DNA from: Micropterus salmoides
Lineage: Eukaryota > Chordata > Actinopteri > Centrarchiformes > Centrarchidae
DNA length: 64,000 bases
Assembly (NCBI RefSeq): GCF_014851395.1
Contig: NW_024041150.1
Location: 27,021,225 to 27,085,224 of the forward strand
Reading direction: 5' to 3'
In this document: piece after piece, positions 48,940 to 61,560 of the stretch
How the letters are laid out: every line of letters starts with the position of its first letter
Numbering within the stretch: position 1 is the stretch's first letter
The notes under the pieces: model-generated
What the model was told of the DNA's origin: nothing
The model's database searches: none
The model's input: only the letters and a program-made list of their open reading frames with translations
Program-made: the position numbers and the translations under genes

Positions 48940-51900
48940 AGGAAATGTCTCAGACAAGCTTTCATCTGTTGTTTTCTTCGACAAATTCGATTAAGCTGTG
49001 CACAAAATAGAATAGATGGTGGCCTCCTCTTAAAAGCTTCAAGAAAGCCAGCTCTGCCTCACCGAGTGCTGTTTTATTAGTCCACAAGGATGCATCTCAA
49101 TGAGATTTCATTTGCTGTCGGAAAGACTATTATTTCACATGTTCGATGGTTTATTCTGTGCATTTCAAATGGGGTTTTGGCTGTAAAATGGTCTCCAACA
49201 TCAAAGGACCTTGATGCAAAGAATGACTTCAAAAAGGTTACAACATGCTCTCACACTCACAGCATTCTTCTTATCTTCTGCTTCTGCCTGAACACTGTGG
49301 TGTGGAGGAATGAGTCAAATATTAAAACCACTGAAGAGCGCACGAAAGAGAGAGAAAGGAGGCAAGAGAGACCTCAAGCTTTACGCAAGCAAATAAATCT
49401 CTGTATTGTTGTTATTAATCCTGTGTCAAACAGGCAAGCTCTGGCGTCATCTGGAGAGGCAAATAGGCGATTTCCGTCACAGCTTTGCATCTCAATGTGG
49501 ACGATCCCCCCCGCCCCACACACACAGTGCCCCTCAGATTAGCACATCATTTAGGATTTTTAATGATACTCTAAGAAGCTACCAGACCTTTTTTTTTACG
49601 ATGACGCGGCACATGTTTTATTTCTGCACATATACAGTCCCCCCACATGAAATGTTTTAATGCTGTAAATGTGGGTTTTCTTAATATGTGGAGTAATTGT
49701 CCAAACTTTGTACAAGCCCACAATGTCCTGATTTGAATTACATTTAAAATGTACGCCATTTTCTACTATTTCTACTGTTATCTTTCTCTTGACATCCAAG
49801 CTACATTAAAGCTGGCAAAACCCCATTTTGTAATCATTAAGACACATTCTTTCAGAGAGTGAAAAAAATTTTTTCTATCAACTTTTAAAATCTGTTCTCC
49901 TCTTGAATATTATTGGTTATTGGAAACTTATAGAGAAACATATTGGAAAAATATATAAAAAAATATGGACGAAGCCAAGTGCCGGTAGTGCTGGTATGTC
50001 TTAGAATATGGCTAGTACACTTAAGGAAAGAAAAGCTGAATGAGCAATTGCATTGATTTACAGATCTATATCTGGGATATAGGCTCTCTATATCCCAGGA
50101 TGCTAATTAACACTGTGTATGTTGGAATTCTGCACATTTGCAGAGCTTAATCCCTTACTTAATTCCTCCAATTGAACAAAATGTTTGTCCAATGGTTTCT
50201 CATATGAGCAGATTAGCAAACAGTCAATGAGGCATTGCGCTATTAGCCACAACAATGTGCTGTGTGTTGTGCTGCATGATTGGAGAACATTATGTTGGCT
50301 GGAAAACAGTTCAAGAAGTAATTAACACAACTACTGGGCAGCAATTCATTCCTGAATTAGCTGAATTGAAACTGAGATTGTCAGACATTCAATCAATCAA
50401 AAACAGTCAGGACAGTGAAATATTGCAGCCTGACAAAATAACCGCGTTGACCTTCATTCTAGCGTCCCGAGATGATTATCCTGGTTCATAAATGGCCAGT
50501 TCAGTCCTTTTGTCTGCATTATACAACATTACATTTTACCCAAATTGATGATGCTACATGCAGGTTGATGATGGGCATAGAAAAACAATCATTACCGCAG
50601 TTATGTCAGTAGTTTTATTATTAATCATTTGAAATATTTAAGCTATGACGCACCATTACCTTCCCCCACTGGGTTGTGAATAACATTTTGTACTGTCTGA
50701 GCATCATTTGGGGGAAATTATGTCAGTTTAACTAAGCCCAGGGGCCTACTCAGACTATATTTGTGATGACAGCTAGGCCTCGAAGCTCACAGCGGAAGTA
50801 TTTCCCTAGAGGATGCTGGCAAACCGGAATGCTAACAAGCCAGGCCAGCACAAAGTGATGGATACTCCCCAAATGTATTGTTCTGTTGACTCGATTTTTA
50901 AACCAGATTCTCACTCTAAATAATTCCTTTAATTAACCAGAAAAATAGGATGAATAAATAACATCACTTGCATGACGAAGTACAAAACAATATAATTATT
51001 TCAGCTTTGTTTGCCGTGACAGAAATTCATGGACGTCCCAACAGTCCATGAATGTCTCTCATATGCATGCCTGTGGTTTAGGGGCAAACGTCCATTGCTT
51101 GAATTCACAACAGGGATAATTAGCGAGCTCTGCAGTGACTTGTTCTCTGTCTGAACTGTGTGCGTTTTCTCCAGCAGCACAAACAAGGAATATCTAATCA
51201 TAGTCCTTAGTGCCTATAAGCAATTAACAAGTGTAAACAAGTCAGACTGGCACACGTCAGAAGAAGCACCCTGAATTGTGGCAGCCATATCAAGGGACTG
51301 AAATCTCTGGCAGAGGGAAGGTGTGTTGTCATGTGTTTGTGTTCCTTTGCATGCATGCATATTTACATGTGGGTTTTTTTCCAAAGTTAGACTTTGACGT
51401 TTTGACACTTCTGATGAAATGAAAATGAAAACACATGACGCTCTCAGAAGCAACAGTCTTCAATTGAGAAATTAGTTACTTGTTAAAATTTTGAAGTCCA
51501 CCAGCTCACAGATGCTTATTGATAAGGAGAGAGGAAGTGTCAGTTTTTCCTTTTGTGTCATTTATTGTATTTTAACGACTGAGCTTTAGTGAAAAAAATG
51601 TGGGCAACTTAGTGGATGTGAGAAGAGGAGAAACAGACTGTTATGATGATGACATCCAGTGACAAATCCCTGAGCTGCTCCATTGCCGTTAAGTAACAGA
51701 ACAACTGCCAGGACAGTATGACAGCACCCGCTGCGCTGTTACAGGATGTGGAGACATTTTTAGTTCACAACTGGAAGGCTGGCTAATTTTGATGTAATAT
51801 TGCAATATGTTAAAACCTGCATTAGTCATTCGTTTCACGTCAAGGAAGTCATCAATTTGAATCTTGATGTCCTGATTTCTTGCTCAAGTGGTGTGTGTGT

Positions 51901-53084
51901 GTGTAGATTTAACTATTAATTAATGTCCACAATGTCAATTCTGTTTAAGCCCTGGTCACTCTCGCATCGACTCGTCTTCTCAAAGGCCCCCCCTCCAGTG
52001 CTTCGCAACCCAGGTCAGAGCCTCTCATCCAGCTGCAGACGTCTAACAGCGGGATGAGAGGCTAGTACACCACTGTCCCCCATCAGAAGTTATCCCCTGT
52101 TGTTTGTCACCATACCTCTTTACCACTCGTCAATACAAGCGCCATGGCCTCAAATATAATCAGACTGAAGCTCCGTGTGGAGGCTGGATGTGATCACACA
52201 CGAGTTTTGTACTATACACTGTTGGCCATGAAGGGATAGGCAGTTTTTCACTGCTGGTGGTTGTTTCTCAGAAATTGTGATTGCAAAACTTCTAAAGCCG
52301 TAAGCTGATTATATTAAATATACAGGGTTTTTTTAACAACCGCTAACAACCTTTTGACCTATCTGTAGTCAAATTTTCAAAACTCTAAACACAATTAGCC
52401 CAACATCGGCCTGTTACCATACCATACAATTAATACAATTCATGTGGTTTCCACAAAATATGCATGTGTCATTTAACCCATTTCTAAAATGCTAAGTTTT
52501 TCTTTACGTACAAGATTAACCAATACCAAAACTATGGATGTTTTTTGTGTTATTTACAAACGCTTGCACACAACATGTCATAAATGAAGATATCATTTTC
52601 AAAACCTTAAATAATGTATAAAGCCTTTACTTCTGCTACAATAACAGCTCAAAATCTAGTGAACTTATCATTGAAACATTGAGAAATAGCTCCTTTATTG
52701 TAATTTGGGTAAAATAGATCAACCATATCTAATTCCAATCTCAACCAGAGACATAGTTGTTAAAATTCTTTCAATTACATTCACAATGCAGTAAAAAGGA
52801 TTTTCTGGAGTTGAGTTTATCCTATGTGGATACAGAACAACAGAGAAGAGGAGAGAAAGAATAATGTCTGTACAAGGGAGAAGAATAGTTGGGCCAGGGA
52901 GAGGAAGAGGACTGGGAGGAGTAGCCGAACCACTAAGTGTTTCTATCTAAGGTCCACAGCGAGAGATGACATTAGATGTGATGTGGATGAGAACATGTGG
53001 CCAAAGGCTGAAGATTATAGGGATTAGAACAGGACAGGCATTTTTGTTTCTATCCCTTCTTTGCATTTTTTGTTTCAGTGCAAT
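47731..53084. other. Repeat-poor intergenic DNA without recognised genes
   Basis: Apart from two CA runs (48859-48934) this is the least repetitive stretch of the window. Its open frames are short and unsupported. It could contain regulatory elements. Confidence 0.5.
48859..48934. repeat. Two adjacent (CA)n microsatellites
   Basis: CA runs at 48859-48880 and 48907-48934 are separated by a purine-rich spacer. Confidence 0.95.
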
Positions 53085-53560
53085 TGTGCATTTACATTTA
53101 CTCATTCGCAGACACTTTTATCCAAAGCAACTTACATATGAGAAACAACATGCAACAAGCATCAATACAGTAAGAGATCCAAAAGTGACGATAAATACTA
53201 GTAAGAGCTATTACAGTAGCACGCCCAGTATCAATAGGGTAAATACCTAGGGAAAGAAGAAACGAATAGTGCAATCAACACAAGAGAATTGTAAGGAGAC
53301 AGATAAAGACACTGGAAGTGCAGAGGTTAGGGGTTAGTGATTTTATAAGAGGTGTTCTCGGAAGAGATGAGTTTTCATTAGCTCTTGAAGTTAGAGAGGG
53401 GCACCCCTGCTCTGATGGCATGTGGTAGTTTGTTTCACCATGGTGATCAGATGAGAACAGCCGGGACTGAGATTGCTTTGTGTATGGATGGCAGAGCCAC
53501 ACGGCGTTCGTTGGAGGAGCATAGTGGCTGTCGAGAAGGAACATAAATGTATTTTACACA
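53085..53560 (+). repeat. Dispersed repeat, family S (copy 2)
   Basis: Second copy of the family at 36440-37200 in the same orientation. It retains the better 5' end (catttactcattcgcagaca, then ttttatccaaagcaactta) and stops earlier at the 3' side. Confidence 0.85.
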
Positions 53561-54639
53561 TGTTGATCACTGGCTGCATTTTCATGTTGCTATTAAAACT
53601 TTACTTCTGTAATTCTGTCACTTACATTTTTTCCTACTCTACATTCTATAAAGTAAAAATTACTCATTTACTTTTACATAGTCTGTTGCCAAAAATCCAC
53701 ACATTCGACCCCTCAAGCCAAAAATGTAGGGTGGTTTACAGAAAAAGGAAACTGAATTACAATTAAACAATGGATTTCACATTGTCTACTGTATGCAGGA
53801 AGATCTGAAACATGAAAAGTAATGCAGCTTTTGAAATGCCATCAAATGTTTGCATTTAGAAAGTCGTGCTATGATTGATTGATCTGGTCCTCTTGGAAAG
53901 AAAATTTGTTAGCGTTTTGACAGAATGATTTGATTTTGAGTCAGGTTTGCTGCGTTGTGATAGAGTTTGTGTATATATGTTTTTTTTGCATTTTGAAATG
54001 TAGAGTTGTTTAAAGAACAAAATGCAGTTTTAAGCAGAAAATGTACTATTTGGCTAATTCAGGCATGTGATTGGCAAAGGGCAGAAAAGCAGGAAAATAT
54101 ACTGAGACCCCCCCACACCCCGATAAAACTGGCGGCGGCTCTATTATAACATGGATGGTAAAACAGGAGCCATGACAATAACTTATTTGGTGGATGTGTT
54201 GCAGTGGGAATCAAAGACAAGTGTCTAATCCACTGCTCCATCGCAACCTCTCTATAATAATTATTATTTTATATAAATTTTTTACCAAACATCAACAGCT
54301 AAATGTGCAACATGCAGCATGAAATAATTGAGTCTATAACTAAATAATATAACTACTAACTTTTAAATTAGTTTAGTAGAAGTTAATAGATTATTTTTAA
54401 TGAATAAGAGACTGCAGCAAAGGTTGTTGCCTGTTTAAGACCTGACTGAATCAGTCTCTGTCTATTCATAAACTGTAGGACGACTTAAAAAGCAACCATT
54501 CATACAGCAAAGTGTAGCCTATATAGTTCTACATGAGTGATCAATCGACAACAAAGTCAAAGTAAACATTAGATAGCCGATAATGAAGGTTACGATATGG
54601 TAAACATAGTTCTATAAGCACAGGCGGAGCCTTCGTTCT

Positions 54640-55222
54640 ATCCACGCGGGAAGCTTCCGGTGTACAATATGAAGCGAATGCGGAAGTCCCTGAAACCTGC
54701 ATTCTATTGAAAATCCAGCAGGGGGCGACTCTTCTGGTTGCAAAAAGAAGTCCGACTCCATTAGAAATAATGGGAAAATGACCCTACTTCTCAGCTGAAT
54801 AATTACCGAAGTAAGCACTTGCCTGATGAGTTTATGGTCTCAGTCGCTAGTTTCAAGTCTTCTTCAGCACAAAATGATTTTCATTTAGTAAATTATGGTC
54901 CTGTTTATTTTAAAATAGACCACAAAGCAGAGTATGTTTCAGGGCGGTGTTATCTATGTGTAAATTTAACCAGCGCAGTTGAAAAAGCTTATTAGGAGTC
55001 GGCTGTTCACTTTCTCTGGTGAGTACATTTAGTTTTAAGACTGTTGTTCGCTAGACATAGTTATCAGCCCAGTTTAAATGACAGTTAACGTGAATTACAG
55101 TTGCACCTAGCTAAGCTAGCTAGCTAGCTCCGCAGACTGCCATTAACTCCTCTGTATCGTCAGTTCCGGGCACTTCCTGGTTGCAAAAACTCGACATGGC
55201 GGCGCCCTATCGGCCAAACTCG
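54640..55222 (+). repeat. Dispersed repeat, family Q (copy 2), interrupted
   Basis: It is colinear with 29041-29610 up to the shared phrase cctatcggccaaactcga. There it switches abruptly into the DIRS-like element, so that element appears to have inserted into this repeat. Confidence 0.8.
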
Positions 55223-57435
55223 ATGACTGTCCGCCCTAGCCGCAACAAGCCAAAGTCCACCATGCCAACCAGGTCGGCCACAGGCCGGCCAAAGCCCCAA
55301 CCACCAACCACCTAGTGACAGAATGGTGGGACACCCCTGAGAAGGTCGCTGGACTGAGAGGGGCTTGGCCAGACCATTAACACCTACACCCCTGACTTCT
55401 CACTGGAACGTCACAGTAAGGGCCAAGATGCCATTGTGCAGATCTCTTCGACACACACCCCGCTGAAAAAGGGTCGTAGACACTTCCACACTTCCGAGTG
55501 GAATGTGCACGCACTGTTATGGGTGGGTCTGTTCCCACCCGTGTACAAGCTTGGGAGATTCACTCACAAAGCCAGCTGGCCAGGCTCTTCTTGGACAGGG
55601 TTTTATTGACTGCACTATCACTGAAACAGAAGAACAGCTGACCAGTGCATCGAATGGGGGCTGTGTGCTCTACATAGGACGTTAGCATAGCACACATGGA
55701 CACAACAGATGCACTCTCACCACTCTCTTTACTCTCTTTATTGTCCTGGACCTGAACATGCTCCTTATGTTCTTAAGAACAAAGGAGGTGTGTTGTCTTA
55801 ATCCGGCTGCACTGTGGACACCAAGAACCAGCATGCAGCTGGGGTGAACCGACAGGCACACAGCTCACTCACCTTCTTAGCAGAGGTGAGAGCAAGGCGC
55901 AGGGCTGTTCGAGAGATAGCATTGTCAATCAGGACTGCTCCAGGGGCTCATAAGGGGCAGATATTAGAGCCGCCAACACAGGCAGCAAGTCCTACTGAAG
56001 CGCTGAGAGACACGACACTGGTCACTGTCTTCTCACACCCTGCAGAAAGCGTATCACAAGGGGGTGGGTGAAGACTGTCCTGTCACTAAACCCCCCGTGA
56101 CAGGAGAGATAGCTGCAGCACGAGCGCCCCTTCTCCATCAGACCTTGCAGGAAAGAGAAAACAAATCCCAACGAACAGGAGAGAGTAGCCTCGTCTCAGA
56201 ATGCTGTCCACCCAGCTTGTCAGCATGCAGCGGCGACGCCATTCTGCATGAAAATGTGTACGCGTGAACAACGCATTTTCAGCACTCTCCACCGCCAAAC
56301 TCTCCATAAATGGAAGTTTAGCCCAAGGGGGGGCCGACGTTGAATGGGCTATAGTGTCCCTGAACGCACCAGGGCCGGTTGCTCCTTGGTGTCTTTGAAC
56401 GCACCACAGCTTGCTGCTTTGTGGTGTCCTTGAATGCACCACAGCTCGCTGCTCCAATGACGGCTCAACATGCAACAGTGTCACCGTGAGCGCGTCGTCA
56501 GTGGAGCACTCAATATCAACACAGCTGCCGAGTGAAGCCGAGTCAGGACAGGGCATCCTCCTCTACATTGCAGCGAGCTGCTGCTGGGAGAATGAGCCGC
56601 TGTTCACTGTGATAAAGTGCCCTCCCACTGTCTCTCTCGAGCTTAGCAAGGAGAGCAGTGTGGGCCGTAGGTCAGATCATTAGCTTAGCATAGGTTAGCA
56701 GTTTTGTGGAGACTGAAGCGCATTACGCACCGAGCCGAAGATGAGGGGGGTTCAGTGGGGAGGAGAATGATCTTTAGGAATGTACTGTATTTAATCAGTT
56801 GAACATTCACAGCATTTTCAGTGTGTACACAGCAGCACATGAAACACATAATGGAGGGAGGAGGTCTGGTGGTGTGCATCAGCCTCTGTCACCCTATATT
56901 TATTTTATTTTAAATAAATAATAAGGCTTAGACTTCGTCCAAGGGCTGCAATCGAAAAGGCCGTGGTGTCCTTGAATGCATCATGGCTGGAGTTGGAAAA
57001 GGCCAACCGAGCCATGAATGCAGCTGGCGTGACTGTGGTTGACACGTCACCCGGTGTTGACCTCAGTGTCAAGCTCACAGCTTCCATGTGAAGCAGTGGC
57101 AGGGTAGACAGCCTCACCTGCTGCAGCAAGGCGCAACGAGCCGCTCGTGGAGGAAAAGAAACCAACCGAAGCAGCGAGTGATCTCTTTCGTCCTGCTATA
57201 CAGAGAGAGATCTGACTTTGGCTGTCTCTCGCCGGCTATAGCGGACTAGCCTAGCTGCGCTGTGAACGCTCGCCGAAAGAGATGTCAGCAGGGCGCACTT
57301 GCGAGCAGGATCCTGAGAAGGAACCCGACATATCCAAGAGATAGAAACGCACAAACGGGCACAGTAAGGGCGTAGGAGGTAGTATCCATAGAGTCCAGTA
57401 GAGGGTGGAGCCTGTGTGAGATAGAACAAGCAATT
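55223..57435 (-). mobile_element. DIRS-like tyrosine-recombinase retrotransposon relic
   Basis: On the minus strand, from 57435 downward: a possible leader and N-terminal region, a segment with WVDSILRRGYSLLF resembling the end of gag/start of RT in fish DIRS1, then tyrosine-recombinase pieces in broken frames: PLVIRFLQGVRRQ (near 56040), PVLAALISAPYEPLE (near 55960), then a TALRLALTSAKKVSELCAC-like block (near 55890), and QLFFCFSDSAVNKTLSKKSL (near 55610). The RT catalytic, RNase H and methyltransferase regions are absent. Many stops interrupt it. The recombinase motifs carry the call, and the outer limits are approximate. Confidence 0.7.
56354..56458. repeat. 35-bp tandem repeat, three copies
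   Basis: Units start GTGTCCCTGAACGCACC (56354), GTGTCTTTGAACGCACC (56389) and GTGTCCTTGAATGCACC (56424), with exact 35-bp spacing. A related single unit is at about 56964. They lie within the DIRS-like relic. Confidence 0.85.
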
Positions 57436-57476
57436 ATCAAAACATACCCAATTTATCCGATCCTTATTGTCAACTC

Positions 57477-57560
57477 AGTGTTGGGCAAGTTACTCAGAAA
57501 TAATGCAGTTATTATCTACTAGTTAGCATAGCTTAAAAAAGTAATAGCTAACGTTACTCT
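57477..57560. repeat. hAT-type terminus-like sequence
   Basis: CAGTGTTGGGCAAGTTACTC is the outer end of a widespread fish hAT family as I recall it. No second end was found nearby. Confidence 0.5.
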
Positions 57561-58398
57561 ACTTCTACTCTACTACTGGGTAATATAACACCACTCTCTC
57601 TACCACTGATAGAGAGCGTGAGCATCTGTGGTACACACTGTGCAGGTGTGGAACTGGCAGCTGAACGCAAACGCACATCCTTGTTGATACTTGGAAAGGA
57701 AGAAAACTCACGCCAATAGATGTCCTCAAATCCTTTCAATTTCACTCGACCAGCTCCTGTACCCCCCACTCCCCCTTCCTTTTTTATTACAGCCCTGCTC
57801 CGTTTTCCATTGCAGATAGTACCCAGAGATAGTACGTAGCTTGTCGTCATAACGACGCCACACACAACTGCCGCGACGTAATGTTCAATGCGACACACAC
57901 ACCAGCGATCCACACAGCTTTCTCTTTTTCAAGTTAAAACGTTTCAACATTACTGGCCGGCAAAAAAAAAAAGTACCTGGAAGCAGGTACAGGTACAACA
58001 TTTCTACAACGGAAAACCAAACAAAGGCGAGTCGAGCCAAAGGGCCTCCGCTCAGACTAGCTTGGTTTGAGAGCGTGCCTGACCCCGCTAGCCGCTTGGC
58101 AATCTTTATGACGCGTTTTCATTGTGACGTCTCAAGTAAAGGAAGTGAAGGGCTGGACTACAAACGAGCTGTTTTCAAGCGGTTCAGAGCAGAGCTTTCT
58201 GTGGGAGATGGGAACTCCCTTTGGGCTTTTTCACTTTGCAAACCTGTTAAATGCACAAAAAAGATATATAACTCAATAAAGGAGAGGGGAAAAGCCAAAA
58301 AGCACAATACCACCTCTTTAAGTTCAGGTAAACACTTGTTAGCAACTGAAAAAAACGGTAAAGCAGCTGTAATTTATATTTTTATATTAACAGTGGAT

Positions 58399-59990
58399 TA
58401 GGGCTGCAGCTATCGATTTTTTTAGTAATCGATTAATCTATCGATTATTCCATCGATTCATTGGATGAAAAAAAACTTTTGTTCGGCACCCCTGTAAGAT
58501 TAATCGGGTCAGCTGTGACTCCTATCACTACACAACCCAAAGTCATAGACTAACCAGTCGAAGTACACTTAACAACAAACACGAATTTATACATTAACAT
58601 TGTTTTCAATTGTGCCTTACCTTTGCTATTTTTAGTCCTAAATCACTGTAATAATCATATATTTACATGCCAATATCCAGGTCGCCATTACCTTGCCGCC
58701 ATCTTGGATTCTTCCCAGCTGCCCTGTGACTTCTCCCCTCTGGGAGCTGTAGGAGCCTTACTTTTTCCTCCATCATTTTCATGAAGTAGGTTCTTGAAGG
58801 AAGTGTGTACCTTGGGTTAAAAGCAGAAATCGTCTTCCAAAAGCCTTCATCCTCCACCATTGATAATGGGCGCATGTCAGTGACAATCATGTTCAAAATG
58901 CTGTCTGTTAGCTCAGCTGCTTGCTCAACTGAACATGATGCAGGTGTCCGCACGAAGGTATCCATACGACTCTGCGATTTACTGAAAGAGGAAAAATAAT
59001 AAATATTAATATTTCCGAATTATCATACAGTAAGTTCATAAGACTGGCTAATGTACATTTATTTACTTTGTTGATGGTTTGCCCTACACCAGCTGGCCCA
59101 CTCACTACAATCAAACTAAACTAAATATACCTGCTGTACTGTAGTGGTACACTTTAGGCTCCAATCTCTACTTACACCCCCTAATATATTAATATATCAC
59201 ATAGAATAGCCTACATGTGTGAGAGTTCAGAGATACAGTAGTTTTTGGGAACTGAAACTAATAAATGCCTTAGGGCAGACCTTTTTTATAACTATGTGGT
59301 GTAGTCAGAAGTTATGTCAAACAGCAGCATTAGGCTAGTTTGGCTCAGATGTTCAGTGCATGAATGTAGCTCAAATTCACTGTAGCATTTTATTTTCTTG
59401 AGCTAAACATAGCTAATATACAAACATCCTACCTAGCCACCATATTGGTTTATGTTCTTAACTAGCCATTAAAGATAGCCATAATTAACGTACATTTCCT
59501 TCTAGCCTTTATCTCCGCTAGCAATCATGATTTTTGTCAAACGCTTACATTACCATTACCTTGTTTCGGGTCCGTCCGTTGACGCATACACTGGATGCTT
59601 TCGGCTCAGGTGCTGCAACATTACCATCGTGCTATTATGGTAAGCCATTTCTTGTTTACAGTACACACACTGTACATGTTGTTTGTCTGTTTTTAACTTG
59701 AAATGATCCCAAACTCTGGATGCTTTCTGCCTCTTTCTCTGGCCTGTCTCATCTCTTTGTCCCCCACTCTTTTCTCTGTCTTTCTCCATTGTGCAGTTAG
59801 CGCCATCGAATTACGTTGTCTTCTCCTCACATGTAAGCGCATTGTGCAACAGTAATAAATGTCTGTGCAAAACAGTGCAACGGAACGTTTCAGTTATATG
59901 AATTAAACGAAGCATCGATGCAAAGAATTTGTGTCGAAGCATTTTATGAATCGATTTTATCGATTTAATCGATGAATCGTTTCAGCCCTA
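58399..59990 (-). mobile_element. hAT transposon, internal-deletion derivative
   Basis: Termini TAGGGCTGCAGC... and ...TTCAGCCCTA are inverted and surrounded by ATCGATTAATCGAT-type subterminal motifs. The octamer CAGTGGAT flanks both sides exactly (58391-58398 and 59991-59998), the hAT hallmark. The element is 1592 bp and encodes on the minus strand only an N-terminal BED-finger part, so it would depend on a full-length relative for movement. Confidence 0.92.
58663..59789 (-). CDS. Truncated hAT transposase, BED zinc finger (two exons)
   Basis: Exon one runs 59789-59560 and exon two 58981-58663, joined by a GT-AG intron in matching phase, giving 182 residues. Residues about 20-65 are a BED finger: SRVWDHFKL, then CVYCKQEMAYHNST, then LQHLSRKHP (C-x2-C with H-x-x-x-x-H spacing). 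After the junction come SKSQSRMDTFVRT and FWKTISAFNPRYTLPSR, typical of the region after the finger in ZBED1/Ac-like transposases. The DDE core and the C-terminal dimerisation domain are missing. It could bind the element's ends but not catalyse transposition. Confidence 0.82.
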
Positions 59991-60059
59991 CAGTGGATGC
60001 TTACGTGTGAACAGGTTCCCTTGTAGTCGTGAACCCACAGAGATTTATCTGCAGTCCTG

Positions 60060-60400
60060 CTCCGCTCTGCAGAAGCTTTCTAGCATCTTTCTGCAAACTG
60101 TTCTGGTTTTACACAGACAAAGTTAGCGACTAGCTGGCGAACATAGTGTAGCATTTAGCACACAAAGAGACAGATATTTCTCTCAGGAGTTCGTAGAGAC
60201 CAAAGACAGAGCTAAAAGAGAGTGAATATTGGAATTACACATGCCAGGTGGCCGGACACTCAAATTAATGAATGCTAATGCTGATAACAAGTTTGCTATA
60301 TCAACTCAAAATGCTACTGTTGTTTAGGTGATAGTTAAAAAAACTACCTGGTCAACGATAGCGAAAGGTCATTGTCATGGTTAAAAGTAACCCGTGTTGA
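60060..60400 (+). repeat. Dispersed repeat, family R (copy 3)
   Basis: It shares acaaagttagcgactagctg, agatatttctctcaggagtt, agagagtgaatattgga and atgaatgctaatgctg with the copies at 29860 and 42830. It begins shortly after the hAT element. Confidence 0.8.
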
Positions 60401-61204
60401 CTTAAGGTAGGAGAAAGGATATGAACAGTGGTCTTCAGTGTCAGAGTCAGATGTTTTGTAGGCTATACTGTCTGGTGGGGACAGGAAAAAACGAATTTAG
60501 GAAGCATTAAATAATGAAATAAGCAAAAGCAGCCTCAAGCTGATTTAAAGTACTGTGGTCATTAATACAATTAGGTATGACAATCTGCCATGGCTATCCT
60601 TTACCACTCAGGGTTTAAATGAAATGTGTGCTGAGATCTGCAATAATGAGCCATGCTTACAGATTGCACATCATCCTCTTAATATTTTCCCCACGATGCA
60701 GCTTTTCATCATTCTTCCATCACCGTATGTGAGATATCTGAGCAACGGGATTCCTATTAAAATTATATCACTTTCCATGCCGGACAGAAGGAATTTGTCA
60801 AGATGGCTGCCGTATCGAACTCCTGGGAGCCATTAGGGGCTTGTGTTCAAAGTCAAAGTGATTAAAGTGTGCTTTGTTGGACGCACAAAAGGGAAAGGTA
60901 GTGAATGAGAACGAATAAGAAAGAAAATTAGATCTTCTTATGTCCTACTCATCAACAACATGCTGTCTTCAGAGCTCCCTGTGTTTCTCATTTGGACGGC
61001 AGACTGTTTGGATTCTCGTGTGAGGCTCCACTGTCAGCTAACTGCTGATTGATTTATTATGTCATCAAGGTGATGCTGCTAATGGATGTTAAAACATCAT
61101 CAAAGCAGTTGTTCATGTCTGCTGTTGTACAGAGGGCTTTGAGATCTTGCCTGTTTGCCCCTTTCTGAGGTTGTTATATGTGTACGTTGACACAGTCAGT
61201 GTCA
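60401..61204. other. Intergenic DNA without recognised genes
   Basis: The stretch at 60560-60850 has balanced composition and no repeat signature. No coding support was found. Confidence 0.4.
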
Positions 61205-61560
61205 TATGATTGCTTTATTGAAACAAGTCATGGATGGTTTGCCATAAAATGTTGTACTGACATTCATGGTCCCCAGACTGTATTTAGTTATCCACTGACT
61301 TTTTGTCCTGTGCCAATGTCAGGTCAAAATCTATAACTATCCAATACTTTGTTTTAGTCTAATAAAACTAATAACATTCCCATCAGCCTCCAGTTGTTTA
61401 TTGCATTTAGTGTTAACTAGCAAATGTTTGCATGCTAACACTGTAAACTAAGATGGTAAAGCTAGCATTAATAAACATTTAGTTTAAAGCACCACTGTGC
61501 CTAATAACAGCCTTACAAAGCTGCTAGCCAGACTTAGTCTGATTTTATTGATTGGACGCA
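61205..61560 (+). repeat. Dispersed repeat, family P (copy 3)
   Basis: It contains gacattcatggtccccaga, tcaggtcaaaatctata, aacattcccatcagcctcc, aaagcaccactgtgcctaat and agctgctagcc. It is the most complete of the three copies. Confidence 0.8.

Noticed and set aside
48628..49080. Plus-strand 150-codon frame with THTHTH runs
   Set aside because: It is a translation of CA microsatellites. The His/Thr runs are an artefact.
56086..56556. Minus-strand 156-codon frame as a host gene
   Set aside because: Its end (WVDSILRRGYSLLF) resembles a DIRS-like gag/RT junction and recombinase motifs follow, so it is transposon-derived.
58908..59114. Minus-strand frame with GPAGVGQT, suggesting a P-loop
   Set aside because: It falls across the intron of the hAT transposase and has no further ATPase motifs.
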